The position numbers and the translations under genes were made by a program. A stretch of DNA of 64,000 bases from Cyphellophora europaea CBS 101466 (taxonomy: Eukaryota; Ascomycota; Eurotiomycetes; Chaetothyriales; Cyphellophoraceae): positions 2,046,001 to 2,110,000 of the forward strand of contig NW_008481810.1 of the NCBI RefSeq assembly GCF_000365145.1, given 5' to 3'. Positions 30,826-42,200 of this stretch are shown here, piece by piece. Positions within the stretch are counted from its first letter, which is position 1. Each line of letters begins with the position of its first letter. A model generated the notes under the pieces. It searched no databases, was not told the DNA's origin, and saw nothing but the letters and a program-made list of their open reading frames with translations.

Positions 30826-33122
30826 GTAACAAGGAAGACACGTAAACACCGCAGCCTTCGCCACAAATATCAATAATACAGGTCTATCTGACCAGTTAAT
30901 GACCGATCTCTCTTACATCAAACGTTATGGCATATCATGGCCTCGATGTGACAGAAGCCTATGAGAAATGGATAAGGGATACCACAGCGACTATGCTCAC
31001 AGAGTGTAGTCCTTATTTCCAGCCTTTGCGAAGGCCCAGCAATCTGTCGCGCCTTGGAACCTCTCATTGCCATTCCACCGCCATAAGCACCAAGAAGAGG
31101 GCGCGAGAGTCGTGCGAATGGCACACTGCAAAAGATTCCGACCAGAAGGAGCAAGATCGTTCAAATTATTGGCTGATGGTGAGTTTATCCAAAGAGCAAA
31201 AGGCAGGATTGCAAATGAATCGGCAATCCCCCCACATCCGACGAATGCACGACCTTCCTACCGGCTAGGGGAGTACGCTTCTGGGCTTGCAACTCAATCG
31301 TCCAATGCAAGTTCTGACTGCTCTGGATACGGTTACCTGCTCATCAGGTCAATGACGTGCAAAATATTGCAAAATATTCGGGCTGCAGAAGCTGCTGAAA
31401 GAAGCCACTCCCCCTCACGCGACTTTCAAAAGGCAGATTGGGTGTTGTAGATGACAAACGGTCTATGGCTCAAGTTGGTTTCGCAGACCGACTGCATGCT
31501 CTCAAAGGGTTTTCTTCGACGAATCGACCCATTATTTCCATCTCAGGAAAAGGAAGCTTACTCTGATCAGCTGGTTGGCTTCGTGATCTGACGACACAGA
31601 AGTCATTGACCGAAGACCATGAGTTTGTTTCGCATGGTCAGCCTCGCATAAAACGACCGAGCTTCGCAGCCCAACAGTCTGGGCACAGTTGTCTGAACAA
31701 CAGATGGCGAGCGCTGGGTGAGAGCAGGTCTCGAACGCCTGTTGAAGTTTCGCTTAGATGGATGCAGATTATGCCAAAATGACTTTGTGGTGCTTGCAAA
31801 GGCGAGCACCAGTGTTTCGGAAGCGATGCCACAGCCGATGCAAAACTACACGTTATGAAAATGCCAACATTACTACTGCCAGCAGCTATGGCGAATTCTT
31901 CACAATGCCATGGCCATGACCTCGAAAGCGGGCCACCAGCCAGGACAAGTGGAGGAAGTCTAGAGGAACCAGACCGTCTGCCCAGCTCAGTAGGGCGAGC
32001 AGTGTCGCGCGATGCTTCAGACCCTAGATTAGACCTTGTGGGAGGCCTGATCACTACCCCGACAAGCAGCCTTGTGCGACCTTCGCAGACCGAGAAAGAC
32101 CAGGGCTTTGCTACTCCGTATCCACGACCAAGTTGCAATGTCGTAGCGAGTCTACAGCTGATGAGGCTCTGTGCTCAGTAGTGACAGTGTCGGCGCCTCC
32201 ATACTCTCGATGTAAGCAACATTTTGCCTGAGTGCGCCGAGTCAATGCTCGATTCAACTTCAACCAGGTTCTTGCAGTGTTAGGAAGCTGCTGCAAAGGG
32301 AAAGCACCGACTTGCGAACCCACCAACTGACAACTGACGCGGTCCCACCACATGCATGCACAGCTTGTGATCCACATGCCCACACCGCTGCGCTGCACAA
32401 ACCCAAGATCCACAGACCCGCGCGTGGCCCAGCGGCTTCAGCTCCACGCGGCACCAGTCCCGCTGGTCCCAGAGTTTACGTGGAAGCTACTATAGATCAG
32501 GTAAGCAGCATTAAGCGAGGAACCCGCCCAGAGTCTACCACAATGCCAACTAGGGTGGAGATGATTGGAGAGACGATCCACGATTCGAGACGGGTGGCGT
32601 CGGATGGCTGGATACAGAATTGATACAGGCGTGTGTAATTTACAGTCTCAATCAGTAGAAATTGCTGGACAATGAGCTTGTCACATTGTTCCCAACAATC
32701 AAAGTTCCCCTCCCCCCCCCCCCCCTATCTTCGCTTCCTGCAGCACCACAGACGCCCTACTCGTATTCGGATGTGGAGCCGAAGACTCCAGGCCTCTGAC
32801 CCGACCGCCCCCCGCGGGTTCTCGTGTCCCCAGCTAGGGCTGACTCGCGGCGGCCGTTCTCTCCCCGGGGGCCTCCCTGAAATCTTCAGCCTCGTCGACC
32901 TACACACTCTGCTGTAGCGAACAAGCGGTACTCCGTATAGACCTCACATGCCGGGACCTGAGCAATGAGAAGCGATGGTTTCAACATTGTAGATAAGCTA
33001 TCCGTCACTGTGGCGATCTGGGCGGCTACTGCTATGCCCACACTGCACCCTCCTCCACAAAGAGATACGAGGCGAAGGTGTCCGGGCTGGCCAATAGCAT
33101 CAATCAGCAGTTCATCAATCAT
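30826..33122. other. Gene-poor region, 2.3 kb
   Basis: The spacer lies between two convergent genes. It holds a run of 14 C (32712-32725) and one TACTCCGTA 9-mer (32929-32937). Open frames at 31638-32138 (minus) and 31855-32181 (plus) overlap each other and show no domain. No gene supported. Confidence 0.5.
32712..32725 (+). repeat. Poly-C tract, 14 bases
   Basis: Fourteen consecutive C follow CCCCT. Such homopolymers are prone to length error in sequencing, so the exact count is uncertain. Confidence 0.85.
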
Positions 33123-34187
33123 TCAACTGAACATGCTGTCTCCAGCTCCTCCTGCGGTTGCTAGTGTCCAGCAAGCATTGCACAACGGACGGCCTTCCAG
33201 CTCTTCCAGAGCCGCTCTCTGCGTATGGTTGATTGCCCAGCACCGCTGACAGCGCCCTTTGCGTCCAAGCACCACGGTGCCCTCATCCCTCGCTTCTTCA
33301 AGCACGCCCCTCGTCCCGGTCTCGATTACCACCCTCTTTCCTGATATCTCGAGCATGTCCTGCACTTCCTTCCGCGCCTTCAACTTCCCCTGGAAGCAGT
33401 CATCGCACAGCTTGGTGCCAAATTCCTCCCTCGCCACCGGCGTCGGCCCCCCTAACACTCCTAGGTTCGGTGACAACCTAGCGTGCGCCTTGAAGCCCAA
33501 GCACGCCTCACAAACCACGAATTCGCTACCGCGAGCCCCGATGCGGGTTCCCACCGTCCAGATGCCCCGGTGAATGGCGCAGTCGATGCAGAACCGCTGG
33601 GCGCAGTCTGCGCGGCCGAGCGCGCGTGTGTTGCTGATCTGGCGGGTGTAGAAATGCGAGACGGGGAGCAAGACGAGACAGCTGTAGCAGGGGTGCAACG
33701 TGGCCGCGGTGGAGAGCGTGTGCGGATGCGTGCCTAGCGGTAGGGTACGAGGAGTGACGCGCGTGGGCCGCTTGGAGTGGTAAGCTGTTGGGGTGGGGTA
33801 GGCGTAGCAGCTGAGAGTGCATGTCTCTAGGGAGAGGCCGCTGGAGGGGGCGGAGATGAGGTCGAGGTATGCGTTGGTGTGCCTCAAGGCGTCGGCTGGG
33901 AAGCTGAGGCCGTGTCTCTCGCTGTGGGCCAGGCTGGCGCGGAGGTGGTCGCGGGCGGTAGCAAGGTGAGAAGTGGAGATGAGGGTCGCGAAGGTACGGT
34001 GCGCGAACCGGAGGGCCCGGAGGCCGTTGTACGGCGTGTGCGCGGCGATTAGTTGCTGGATCTCGGTGGGAAGAGAAAGGAGATGAGGCGGGTGTTGCAT
34101 GGCGAGGGTATCCGGCGCAGTGGCAGCATCGTCGGTATCAGTTAGGTGGCCGGTGTGAGCTAGTGTGCGGACAGTAAACCGTCTCAT
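33123..34187 (-). CDS. F-box-like protein with Cys-rich C-terminal half
   Basis: A single frame of 354 residues starts at 34187; a second ATG at 34100 (residue 30) directly precedes the conserved part and may be the real start. Residues about 35-75 read LLSLPTEIQQLIAAHTPYNGLRALRFAHRTF, the pattern of an F-box (LP.EI...I and a following Leu/Phe helix), which would bind Skp1 in an SCF ubiquitin ligase. The C-terminal half has repeated CxxC pairs (CYSC, CIDC, CEAC, CDDC, CQRC, CNAC), so it probably folds around zinc. This combination is common among small, fast-evolving F-box proteins of filamentous fungi. Substrate is unknown. The region is rich in C and G and also open on the other strand, where I see no motif. 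Confidence 0.65.
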   Translation of the reverse strand: MRRFTVRTLAHTGHLTDTDDAATAPDTLAMQHPPHLLSLPTEIQQLIAAHTPYNGLRALRFAHRTFATLISTSHLATARDHLRASLAHSERHGLSFPADALRHTNAYLDLISAPSSGLSLETCTLSCYAYPTPTAYHSKRPTRVTPRTLPLGTHPHTLSTAATLHPCYSCLVLLPVSHFYTRQISNTRALGRADCAQRFCIDCAIHRGIWTVGTRIGARGSEFVVCEACLGFKAHARLSPNLGVLGGPTPVAREEFGTKLCDDCFQGKLKARKEVQDMLEISGKRVVIETGTRGVLEEARDEGTVVLGRKGRCQRCWAINHTQRAALEELEGRPLCNACWTLATAGGAGDSMFS

Positions 34188-35641
34188 GTCCCATTTGAGA
34201 ATAAGTATGCGAAAAGGACTCGAAGCTGAAACAAAGTAAAGTCAGATGCGGGGTTTGCATCTGCGGCTTGCCGCTTGGACAATCAGGCAACTCAATCAGG
34301 CAACCATGTGGTGCGTGCGCTCATTTGTTTGTGTAAACCAAGCTTCAAATCGATATAATGGCTTGTAACTAGCGCTTCGGGTGGTGTGCTGCTGCTGCTG
34401 CCTGTGGCTTTCAACGATGCTATGAAATGCAATTACGACTGGCTTGTCTCTCGAGCAAGCAGAACCCAGCCCCCCTCTGGTCCGGTAGAGTGCAGGAACA
34501 ATATAAACGCACTGCCTGCGCAGAGACGGTTGGCTTCTTGAGAGTCAAACATTGGACACACACGCTCTATTCCACTGGCAATGGATGCCATGCTCAGAGT
34601 GGAACAGAGCAATGGTCAACAACCTGGGCCGCCGATGAGGTAAGCTGCATGCCCGAGACGTATTGCAAACGCAGGCTGTCTATCTGAAGTTGGTCGAGGC
34701 AAAAATTGTAGTCAACACTATTGTCTATACGAAGCACGTGCCGTCATACACGAAAACCTGATCCAGGTGCATGGAAATGACTTATTCGATGCCATCTTCG
34801 ATACTGCAGGACATGCAGCGCTTCATAAGAACTGCCCAGAATACCTCAAAAGAGGCCAGGGTCTTCATTCTGCTCGGCATGGTGAACGAGATGAGGAACC
34901 CTTCGGTGAATGTGCTTTCCAAGCGCAGTGATGCCGACAAGACTGAAAAAGATTCAGGCCTGTGCTCCTGGGCGGAATTCCAAGGAAGCACTACATGAGG
35001 AACGACGCAGCAATCAATGGCAGGCTTCAGAGAGCTGCTACGCTGGCCGAGCGAGGGAAGCGGAAGGTTGTAATCGACAGTGTAAGGGCCATGAAGGCAC
35101 GTAAAAGAGGGAAAGTCACTGAGCTCTGACCAGTTGACTACGTGACGCTGAGATGGGAACGAGGCGTTGGAGAAGGTATCGACGCTGCAGTATTGAGGGA
35201 GGCTGGTCGTAAACATTGCGTGATCAGGTCTGGAAGGCGGAGAGCCAGAGAAGGATGCTTGCAAAGTTCTCAGGTTTTCGAGTTTGGACAGGCTTTCAAG
35301 CGTCGGCTGTTAGACTCAACCGTCCTGGACGTCTCATGTTGACCTTCCACGGACGTCAGATGTGTTCCTGTTCATAGTGACAGTATCTGAGCTCGAAAGT
35401 CTGGTCGTGTTTTCCGAATCACTTCAGGCTGTCTGTGGGTTAATTGCACCAGCGCGGGTTGTCGACACATGTCCAAAAGCCGTGATACTAGACATTTCTT
35501 TCCCAAGACGAATCCTTGCCCACTTGGCCCATCACCGCGGGTCGCATAATGTTTGGTGTCGTATCGTTTTGCTCGGGGGCAACGTTTCATCGTGGCTCAA
35601 AGGTTCGAAAACCTAACCAGTGCGGGATGTTCTCCAGTCAA
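34188..35641. other. Intergenic region, 1.45 kb
   Basis: This is the promoter side of the F-box-like gene and the 3' side of the Hsk3 gene. A 160-codon minus frame (34782-35264) and a Lys/Arg-rich 61-codon plus frame (34947-35129) overlap; neither has a family motif, and I call neither. Confidence 0.45.
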
Positions 35642-35947
35642 CTACCCATCCCTGCCTCGTACGCTATCCTCGCCCAAAACACGCGCACTCCCCATAAACA
35701 ATGCCCCGACATATCCACCCAAGAATCTCATGTCTTGCGCCTGAGCGGCCGTCGCACGAACCAGGTTCTCCGTATCCGCGAGATGCGCGTTTAGTTGCGC
35801 TAGCTGCGCGTGGAGGTGCGCATATTGCCTGTTCTTGTTCGTCGCGCTACTCGAGGAGGCATTGGAGTGGTTCATGGTTGCCTGCGAGGAGGGACGTGGT
35901 GGTGGATTCTGCGATGGAGGGAATCGCGTGGTTTGATTTGTGGACAT
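35642..35947 (-). CDS. hsk3: DASH/Dam1 complex subunit Hsk3
   Basis: The 101-residue protein has a disordered Pro/Ser N-terminus (about 1-38) and then a compact helical segment, residues about 40-95, reading RQYAHLHAQLAQLNAHLADTE followed by a second helix (MRFLGGYVGALFMGSARVLG). This is the Hsk3 family pattern: an LxAQLAQL.. NLxDTE helix and a GG..AALFM..xRVLGE helix. Hsk3 is a small subunit of the ten-protein DASH complex, which forms rings on kinetochore microtubules and couples chromosomes to depolymerising plus ends; the complex is fungus-specific. No intron is needed. Length is somewhat above the yeast protein (69 residues) because of the N-terminal tail. Confidence 0.85.
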   Translation of the reverse strand: MSTNQTTRFPPSQNPPPRPSSQATMNHSNASSSSATNKNRQYAHLHAQLAQLNAHLADTENLVRATAAQAQDMRFLGGYVGALFMGSARVLGEDSVRGRDG

Positions 35948-36837
35948 TATGGCAGGAGAGGCGGCCGGCTTGTTGTGTCGCGTCTACCAGACCTGTTCTT
36001 ACCAATGCGTTTTGCTAGAGAGGAGGTATGATCGAGGCTGGTCAGTGCTGAGCACTCGGCGCGCCCCGCGTTTGCGCGCGTGTCGTCTGCCTTTCTTGGC
36101 GGAATCTGGTGGTCAAGGCTTGTACGAGGCTCCAACACTCGACGCGGCGTTTATGTACGAGCTGACTGGATGCTCCTCACACTTTCTATCAATTCATCAC
36201 GAAAGCATCTACAAACGGTAAAAGGGAAAGGCTATTAGTTGCCAACAAGATTTTGACATTGGCATTGACTGTTCCTCTACCTACGGAGCGGCGCTCCTCC
36301 GGCCCTGGCGTGTGCTATTCTCCGTGTTGCATGTCTACGCAAAGTATACTGGCTCTCGGCCTTCCTTGACCAACCTGATTATTGAAATGTTGTGCCTTCT
36401 CCGTTGCTAATATATGCATATTTGTGATACAAGGCCGCAGGCGGATGCGGGATCAAAATGTGCAATGCAAAATCCCAACCGAGGAACGCCAGAATATGCC
36501 TTCGTGCTATCCTCAGCCCGTCCTCATGTGCAAAACTCCCCCTAATTCTGTATGTATCCGAAGTGCCAAGTGAACCGTGTCCCCTCCATTGTCTTGTTTT
36601 CCTGTCTTGGTGCTGAATCCTGCATAATGCTGGTTTCGGCCGACCGCGCGGGTCGTCATGTCGTAACATATTGTAAGGTATCATTATATTGTGTTCGAAA
36701 CAGGGTAGGCGTCCGGCCGAGTAGCATGGTACAGTACACCAGCGAGGCCGGAGTCGGTGGTCTCGGTCCCGAAAATTGAAGCGAAGTCCATGTGGGAGGT
36801 GCACATAACCAAACGGCACGCTCAACTGACTGTCGCA
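35948..36837. other. Intergenic spacer
   Basis: These 890 bp lie between two minus-strand genes: they hold the hsk3 promoter and the 3' region of the reductase-like gene. Overlapping open frames near 36379-36838 show no domain. No gene supported. Confidence 0.55.
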
Positions 36838-39216
36838 TTAGCGTGCCGCAGTCATGACCGCTCGTGGCGCGAAGCTGCTCTGACTGCTGTGTGCAGAAGG
36901 TTCGGATTCGATATTCGCGCTGCCACTATCACCACTCCCCGCGCTAGCACTCGCACTTCCAGTCAGACTTTTTGGAGGGGCTTTAGGTGGGTATGGCTTG
37001 CTCACCCCGACTTGTTGTTCGACTTGATGAGGATGGACAGCGTTTCCGTGTCCTGGAGGATATCTTGGTGTCGGAGCAGGCATTGCGCCTGGTGGCGAAG
37101 GGCGTCCGTTACGTGGAGGGCCATTCTGCATGTACGGGTCGTGAGGAGGGGACGGTCGGCCCATTGGGCGACCCACAGGTCCAAGAGGATTGCCAGGCGA
37201 GCGACTTGTCCGGCGGCTCGGGGGTGCAGGTGAAGGTCCTGGATAAGGTCCTCCACCCCCACCCATTTCGTGGAGACGAGCGGCGGTAAGCGAATTGGTT
37301 CGGGACTCGTTATGCATCTCCCCCCGATCAACAGTTCCGTATCGATTGGATGAGAAGCCCATCATGGGATTATCAAGTATGTTCTCTCCCAAGGCAGGCA
37401 TATCAGACATGAGTTGAGCGCTCGTGCGGTTTCTGCTCATGTAAGGGCGACTGTTGTAGCCTCCGCGCATAGGCGGACCGCCACCAAACATGTCCCTGCG
37501 CATCTGGCCTTGACTCGGGTGCCGTTTCGTGCGACGCGACGTGACACTCATCATGTCGATGTTATCGTCGATCGGAGGCTGACCAAAGCGAGGCTGCATG
37601 GGGTCAACGAAATCGTCATCCTCGTCGTCGTCGTCAAAATCCTGCGGACGCATTGGAGGTTTACGCCCAGCGCCACGACCTCGCATCGCCATCTCTTGCT
37701 GCTTGAGATGTATCTCCTTTTCCCGCAGCATTAACTCTCTCTCTCGCACTGAGAGGCCGCCAAGATGAAGGCCATCACCCGCGACATCGCCCTCGGGAAG
37801 ATCATCGTACAGTACCACGTGACTGAATTCGTCCAGACCGTTCTCATCGAACGAAGGCCGTCGTTGCATCCCATTTTCGCGAGGGAAACCACGAAAGCCA
37901 TTGACGGGCGGAGGACCACGTCGGCCAGGTCCCATAGGCCCTGGAGGTCCTGAAGGCCCACCGGGACCACGCGGTGGACGTGGCCCGCCGGCCATCGACC
38001 CATTAGGCATCCTTGGGGGAGGTTGCATAGATGCAGTCCTGGGTGGTGGTTGGACGGACTGGGCAACTGCTGGTGATGGTGGAGGCGGTGAACGATCCTT
38101 GTTCGAGGTGTTGACATGCCTCATCATAGTGTACAACGTCTCGAGGCGAGGGACACTAATGCCAGAAGCTTTTGCGAGCTTTACAGGCGAGCCAAGATAT
38201 GTCTCGACCTCCATTGGTCTTCTCGAGGAAAAATCTTGATACATGGTACTAGGCTCCGCACGAGCTGTCATGGTGCGGATGACGCTGGATGCGAAGTCGG
38301 AGGGAAACTCGCATTCGTAAACGGCTGCAAGGGTGACAAGCTCTTGAATGATGTCCTTCACTAAGTCTTCGACTCCAGGTTTCTGTAGTAGCTCCGTGTG
38401 GTTCGGAGTCTCGAAAATGACACTTGCTGGATGAAAGGCTATAGGGCTGCCAAAGTTAGTCCAAGTACACAGGAGACAGAGCGCTCTGCTTACCCAATCA
38501 TGCGCTCAAATTGCTGTTGCCGAATGTTAGGCGCGACTTTGCAGTCGACTTGTCCTGTGGTCAGTGTCATGGCGAGAGCTTCGGCCATGTCTTTTTGAAT
38601 TTCTTCCGGGATCGCAGAATTGACGTTGGCCGGTCCTACCCACATCTCGGTTGAGCCGCTGTGTTCGAATTCGCTGGAGCCCAGCTGCGTCAGATCCGCC
38701 CCGGAGACGAGGGACAGGACTACGTTGGTGGGGAAACGCTCTTCCAGCTCCTTCTCAACACCCAACGTGTTCGTTGTATTGACGAGAATGCAAGTATGCT
38801 GCTTCGTTACGACGGACTGAATGATGTCTGCAAGGTTGTACACGTCGGGGAGGGCCTTGACACAGAGGATGACATAGTCGAAAGCAACATTCTGGTGGGC
38901 CGCGTCATCAGGATTTTGCACAACTATCAAGACTGTTAGCTGCCATTCGGCTGCTGCGTGGAATAGATCGTACCATATCGTGGTTTGAAGCGTTCATTGC
39001 CGAATTTGTCTGATCTTTGCTGGGTCAGCACACAATTGGGAGACTTCAGGCGAGGGTTACTAACTTGAATGACACGCCGTACTGCGCCACAGTCTGATAA
39101 TTTGCTTTCCAGACAAGCGTCACATCACACGCGTTGGTTGCTTGTAACCTCCAGGAGAGAAATGCCGAGATGGCGTTTCCGCCCACTGTGCACACGCGTC
39201 TTAGTTCTGTGCTCAT
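36838..39216 (-). CDS. Ketopantoate-reductase-like protein with disordered C-terminal tail (Mug72-like), 4 exons
   Basis: Exons are 39216-39065, 39014-38974, 38923-38494 and 38446-36838. The three introns (50, 50 and 47 nt) are GT-AG and phases join cleanly, giving 743 residues. The N-terminus (RRVCTVGGNAISAFLSWRLQ) is a Rossmann nucleotide-binding start, though the GxGxxG loop is altered to VGGNAIS. It is followed by DYVILCVKALPDVY and ILVNTTNTLGVEKEL, typical of the ApbA/PanE (2-dehydropantoate 2-reductase) N-terminal domain, and by the C-terminal helical domain (residues about 205-315, VKDIIQELVTLAAVYECEFP, SSRRPMEVETYLGSPVKLAK). About 420 further residues are Pro/Gly/Arg-rich with an acidic stretch (DDDDEDDD) and a short coiled coil (RELMLREKEIHLKQQEM). 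This is the layout of fungal proteins named after S. pombe Mug72. With the tail and changed loop, a role other than pantothenate synthesis is likely. Confidence 0.85.
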
Positions 39217-42200
39217 TGTGAAAGTGTAACGTCTCGGCTCTTGCGAGAACGCCTGCGGCGAGTGATTAACATACCTGACAGGATTTTGAGACGCGGCGGA
39301 GAAGGAGCCATCGTGCGCAGGATGGATCGAATATGGTCTTTTTATGTGAAGCCGGCTTTTGTCTGGAGCGCGATCGCCTCGATTCCCCTTAGATAAGACT
39401 CGCTACTTTCGTCCCGTTCTGTCCAGTTCCGCAACAGAGATTATCGGGTGAGGGTGATTATTCCGCAACTGCAGGAAAGAATGTGATGGATGTATGGTGG
39501 TCAAATCGAATGGTTTGACATTAGATCGAAGCGAGAGGACTGATCGGAATTATGAATCAAGAGATGCGTCCAAAATGGTGGTCTTGACCTGCTCTTTTCG
39601 CGCTCGTAGGGAGGAACGAGCGTTGGAGGCCTGGAGATGGCGAGACTTCTTTGCCGTGAAGATGTCCGTGCTTTTGATGGTTCGGCGCAGACCAGACCAG
39701 GCTTGGAAACGAGCGGCGGGTATCAAGGAGAAAGGGGTGATATTAAGGGCGACCAGAATGTGCAAAAGAGCACCGCAGGTTAAATGCAGCAGAGACAACA
39801 ACAATGGCTGATGGAAGAGAAAGGGGACTCGTGCCAAAACGCAGTACGGAGGTTGGACTTGAGGTGCGAGGAGGTGAGGGTCTTGCTACAGTGCGGATTT
39901 GCTTGCTGCAGATGCCGACACGCGCTACTGGGCTTGCGAATATTCGACGAGCGTTTTTTAGGCGGCACAGGGTGGGTTCTCGCTATCGGAGCGCGGGAAC
40001 AGGTGAGCGTTACGGGCTCCAAGGCAAACGCTTAGAACCAAGGTTTTAAGCTGCGTTGGTGCCACTGCCAGGGGAGCTGTACCTTAATTCCTCCTCCCCC
40101 AATCATCGTAGCCCACCTATCGGCCAGGAACATCTTGACCCTGCACAGATGTACAAATACAGACCTTGTCTTCCAGATGGACGAACATCATCGCAGCTAT
40201 AGCGTCAAGCCTACCTCGATGAGACTGGTGCTCTAACGTAGCTGCGAGACACTGTCTTTCTATTGTGTGGTGATCGCGAATCGACAACGAGAATTGCACT
40301 AGCCGAGACTTCATTCGCCTCCTACTGCCTGCCTTTGCACCCATCTTCGATCTTGATCTTGCCCCAGTCGCACCACTCTCGGGCAATACAGCTCCAACTC
40401 CAAAGTCAATCTGTACTCGGCTTTTGAGGAATTTGCGATGCCAACTCATGACAACTGTCGTGCGCATACGTTACGGTGATGCTAGTCAAGAGGCTTGTCA
40501 AACCATTAAAAGCATGGCGAGCAGGGTTCTCTTACAAACGATGCGGCAGATGGCCATGTGCGATATCATTGCAGCCCAATCTGCTTGCAGCGCCAACGAT
40601 GGTGAATGTGCAACGGAGATCATTGGTCTCTTGGCTGGGGAACTGGGAATGCTGGCGTAGCTAGCCTTGCACAACGAGTTATTTTTGACCCTACTAACGA
40701 GCGCCGTCGAGGCCAAGGTTATCACAATCTCAGGGACACTGTCGGGATAGGCCCCTCGCGTCCCTATCCAGCGATCTGAACATAGGTGTATCTCGCTTAA
40801 TCCGTGCTACCGCTGGGTTTCGATATCGCTAAACAACTTTTCCATGTTTCTATCGTCGTATCCCATACCCAGCGGAGATCATCATAAGGTGCATCCGTGC
40901 CGAAATGAACGCGTCTGAAGGACGGGTGCAGAAGTGGCATTCTGCTACAGTGGCTCAGATGGGGATGGTTCTGCAAGCTTGAAACCCAGCAACAGGCCAG
41001 TGCGGTCCGGGCCTGGCTACAGCAGTAAGCAGCTGCCATGATTCAGAGACTGGTCCAAAGACTGGCGAGAAAAATCGTGTAGTCGTTGCACACGTCTACA
41101 TAATCCCCACCCCCGACTCCAATGGGGACCAGTATCTATGAGCCTAATCCCTGCAACGTGTGCGGCTAGTGTGAGACTTGCATGATTCTTATTTCTGCCA
41201 ATGCTTCAGTGGTGACGGAGCAAGATGCGCAAAGAAACGCCCGCCAGGGGCTTCAACGGTCCGGAGGTACTGCTTGTGCTGTACCACTCCTATATACTCC
41301 GTAACGGATGCAGGCAAGAACATCTCCCAACTGACTGGCATGTAACAAGCTTCGTCCTCTGAACTGCATTTCCTCGAGCATCCCACCCTCCCAGTAAAGC
41401 TCGGGATTTGAAAACTTTCCGGTACACCTCTTTGCAAGCGTTTCGGCTCCGTTCTCTCGACACTAGCCGATCTCGTCAACGGCCGTTACCTTCGAAGATT
41501 TATCTTTCGCTTCAGATGGCGAACCCGGGCCCTGATGCTTGGGTTCCGGGCTAAACAAGCTTCGTGGAAGGCATCTTGATCCTTTACGCATACGAGGCAA
41601 CGATCTTGAGAATGTATACTTCATGTCAAGCAGGACCAAGATCCTCTTCCCACGTGGGATTGTTCTCCATCCCTAAGTGAGTACACATCACCACTTGCAA
41701 CAAGCTGAAAGCGTTCTGCCCGGCCAGAAATTATTGGCCAGGCAGTAAACTACATCCAATTACAGACTGGTGCCCCGGATGGTCCGGAAGTTGTGAAGAG
41801 CAACTTGAGCGGAAACAGTCCTCTAGGCCCGAGGCAGATACGACTTGTTCGTAGCATAACTAGGCGCATTTTTATTCCTCTATTGGGATGTTGTCATCTG
41901 CCCAAGGACACCTGCTGCTGTTCCATAACTTCGTGCGAACCACACATCGATTCGTAGCAACCATGTCGACTCAAATGGCTGATGCACAGCCACGGTGTAC
42001 GAGAGGTGTTTTGAGCTATGCGCTCGCTGATCTTACGACCTAGTTTGCCTAACTTGGTTGATGATGGCGCAGAAAGACGTGGTCTTCGGCGTCGTCCGCG
42101 AGCTCGACATAAATTTGTAAAGCCGCGCAGACTTGAGGGAAGTTCTCAAAACGTGTTTATCTGGAAGCCATATGTGTTGTACTATCATGCAGGGTCTTCC

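Noticed and set aside
31638..32138. 166-codon minus frame in the spacer after the Zn2Cys6 gene
   Set aside because: No motif, no good start context, and it overlaps a plus frame of similar quality.
34947..35129. Lys/Arg-rich 61-codon plus-strand frame ending KARKRGKVTEL, perhaps a transposase C-terminus relic
   Set aside because: It has no start, no recognisable transposase core upstream and an overlapping minus frame of 160 codons (34782-35264). A translated search against transposases would settle it.
39550..39837. 95-codon minus frame upstream of the reductase-like gene with a hydrophobic start
   Set aside because: The hydrophobic stretch suggests a signal peptide, but the rest has no pattern, and it lies in the expected promoter/leader of a real gene.
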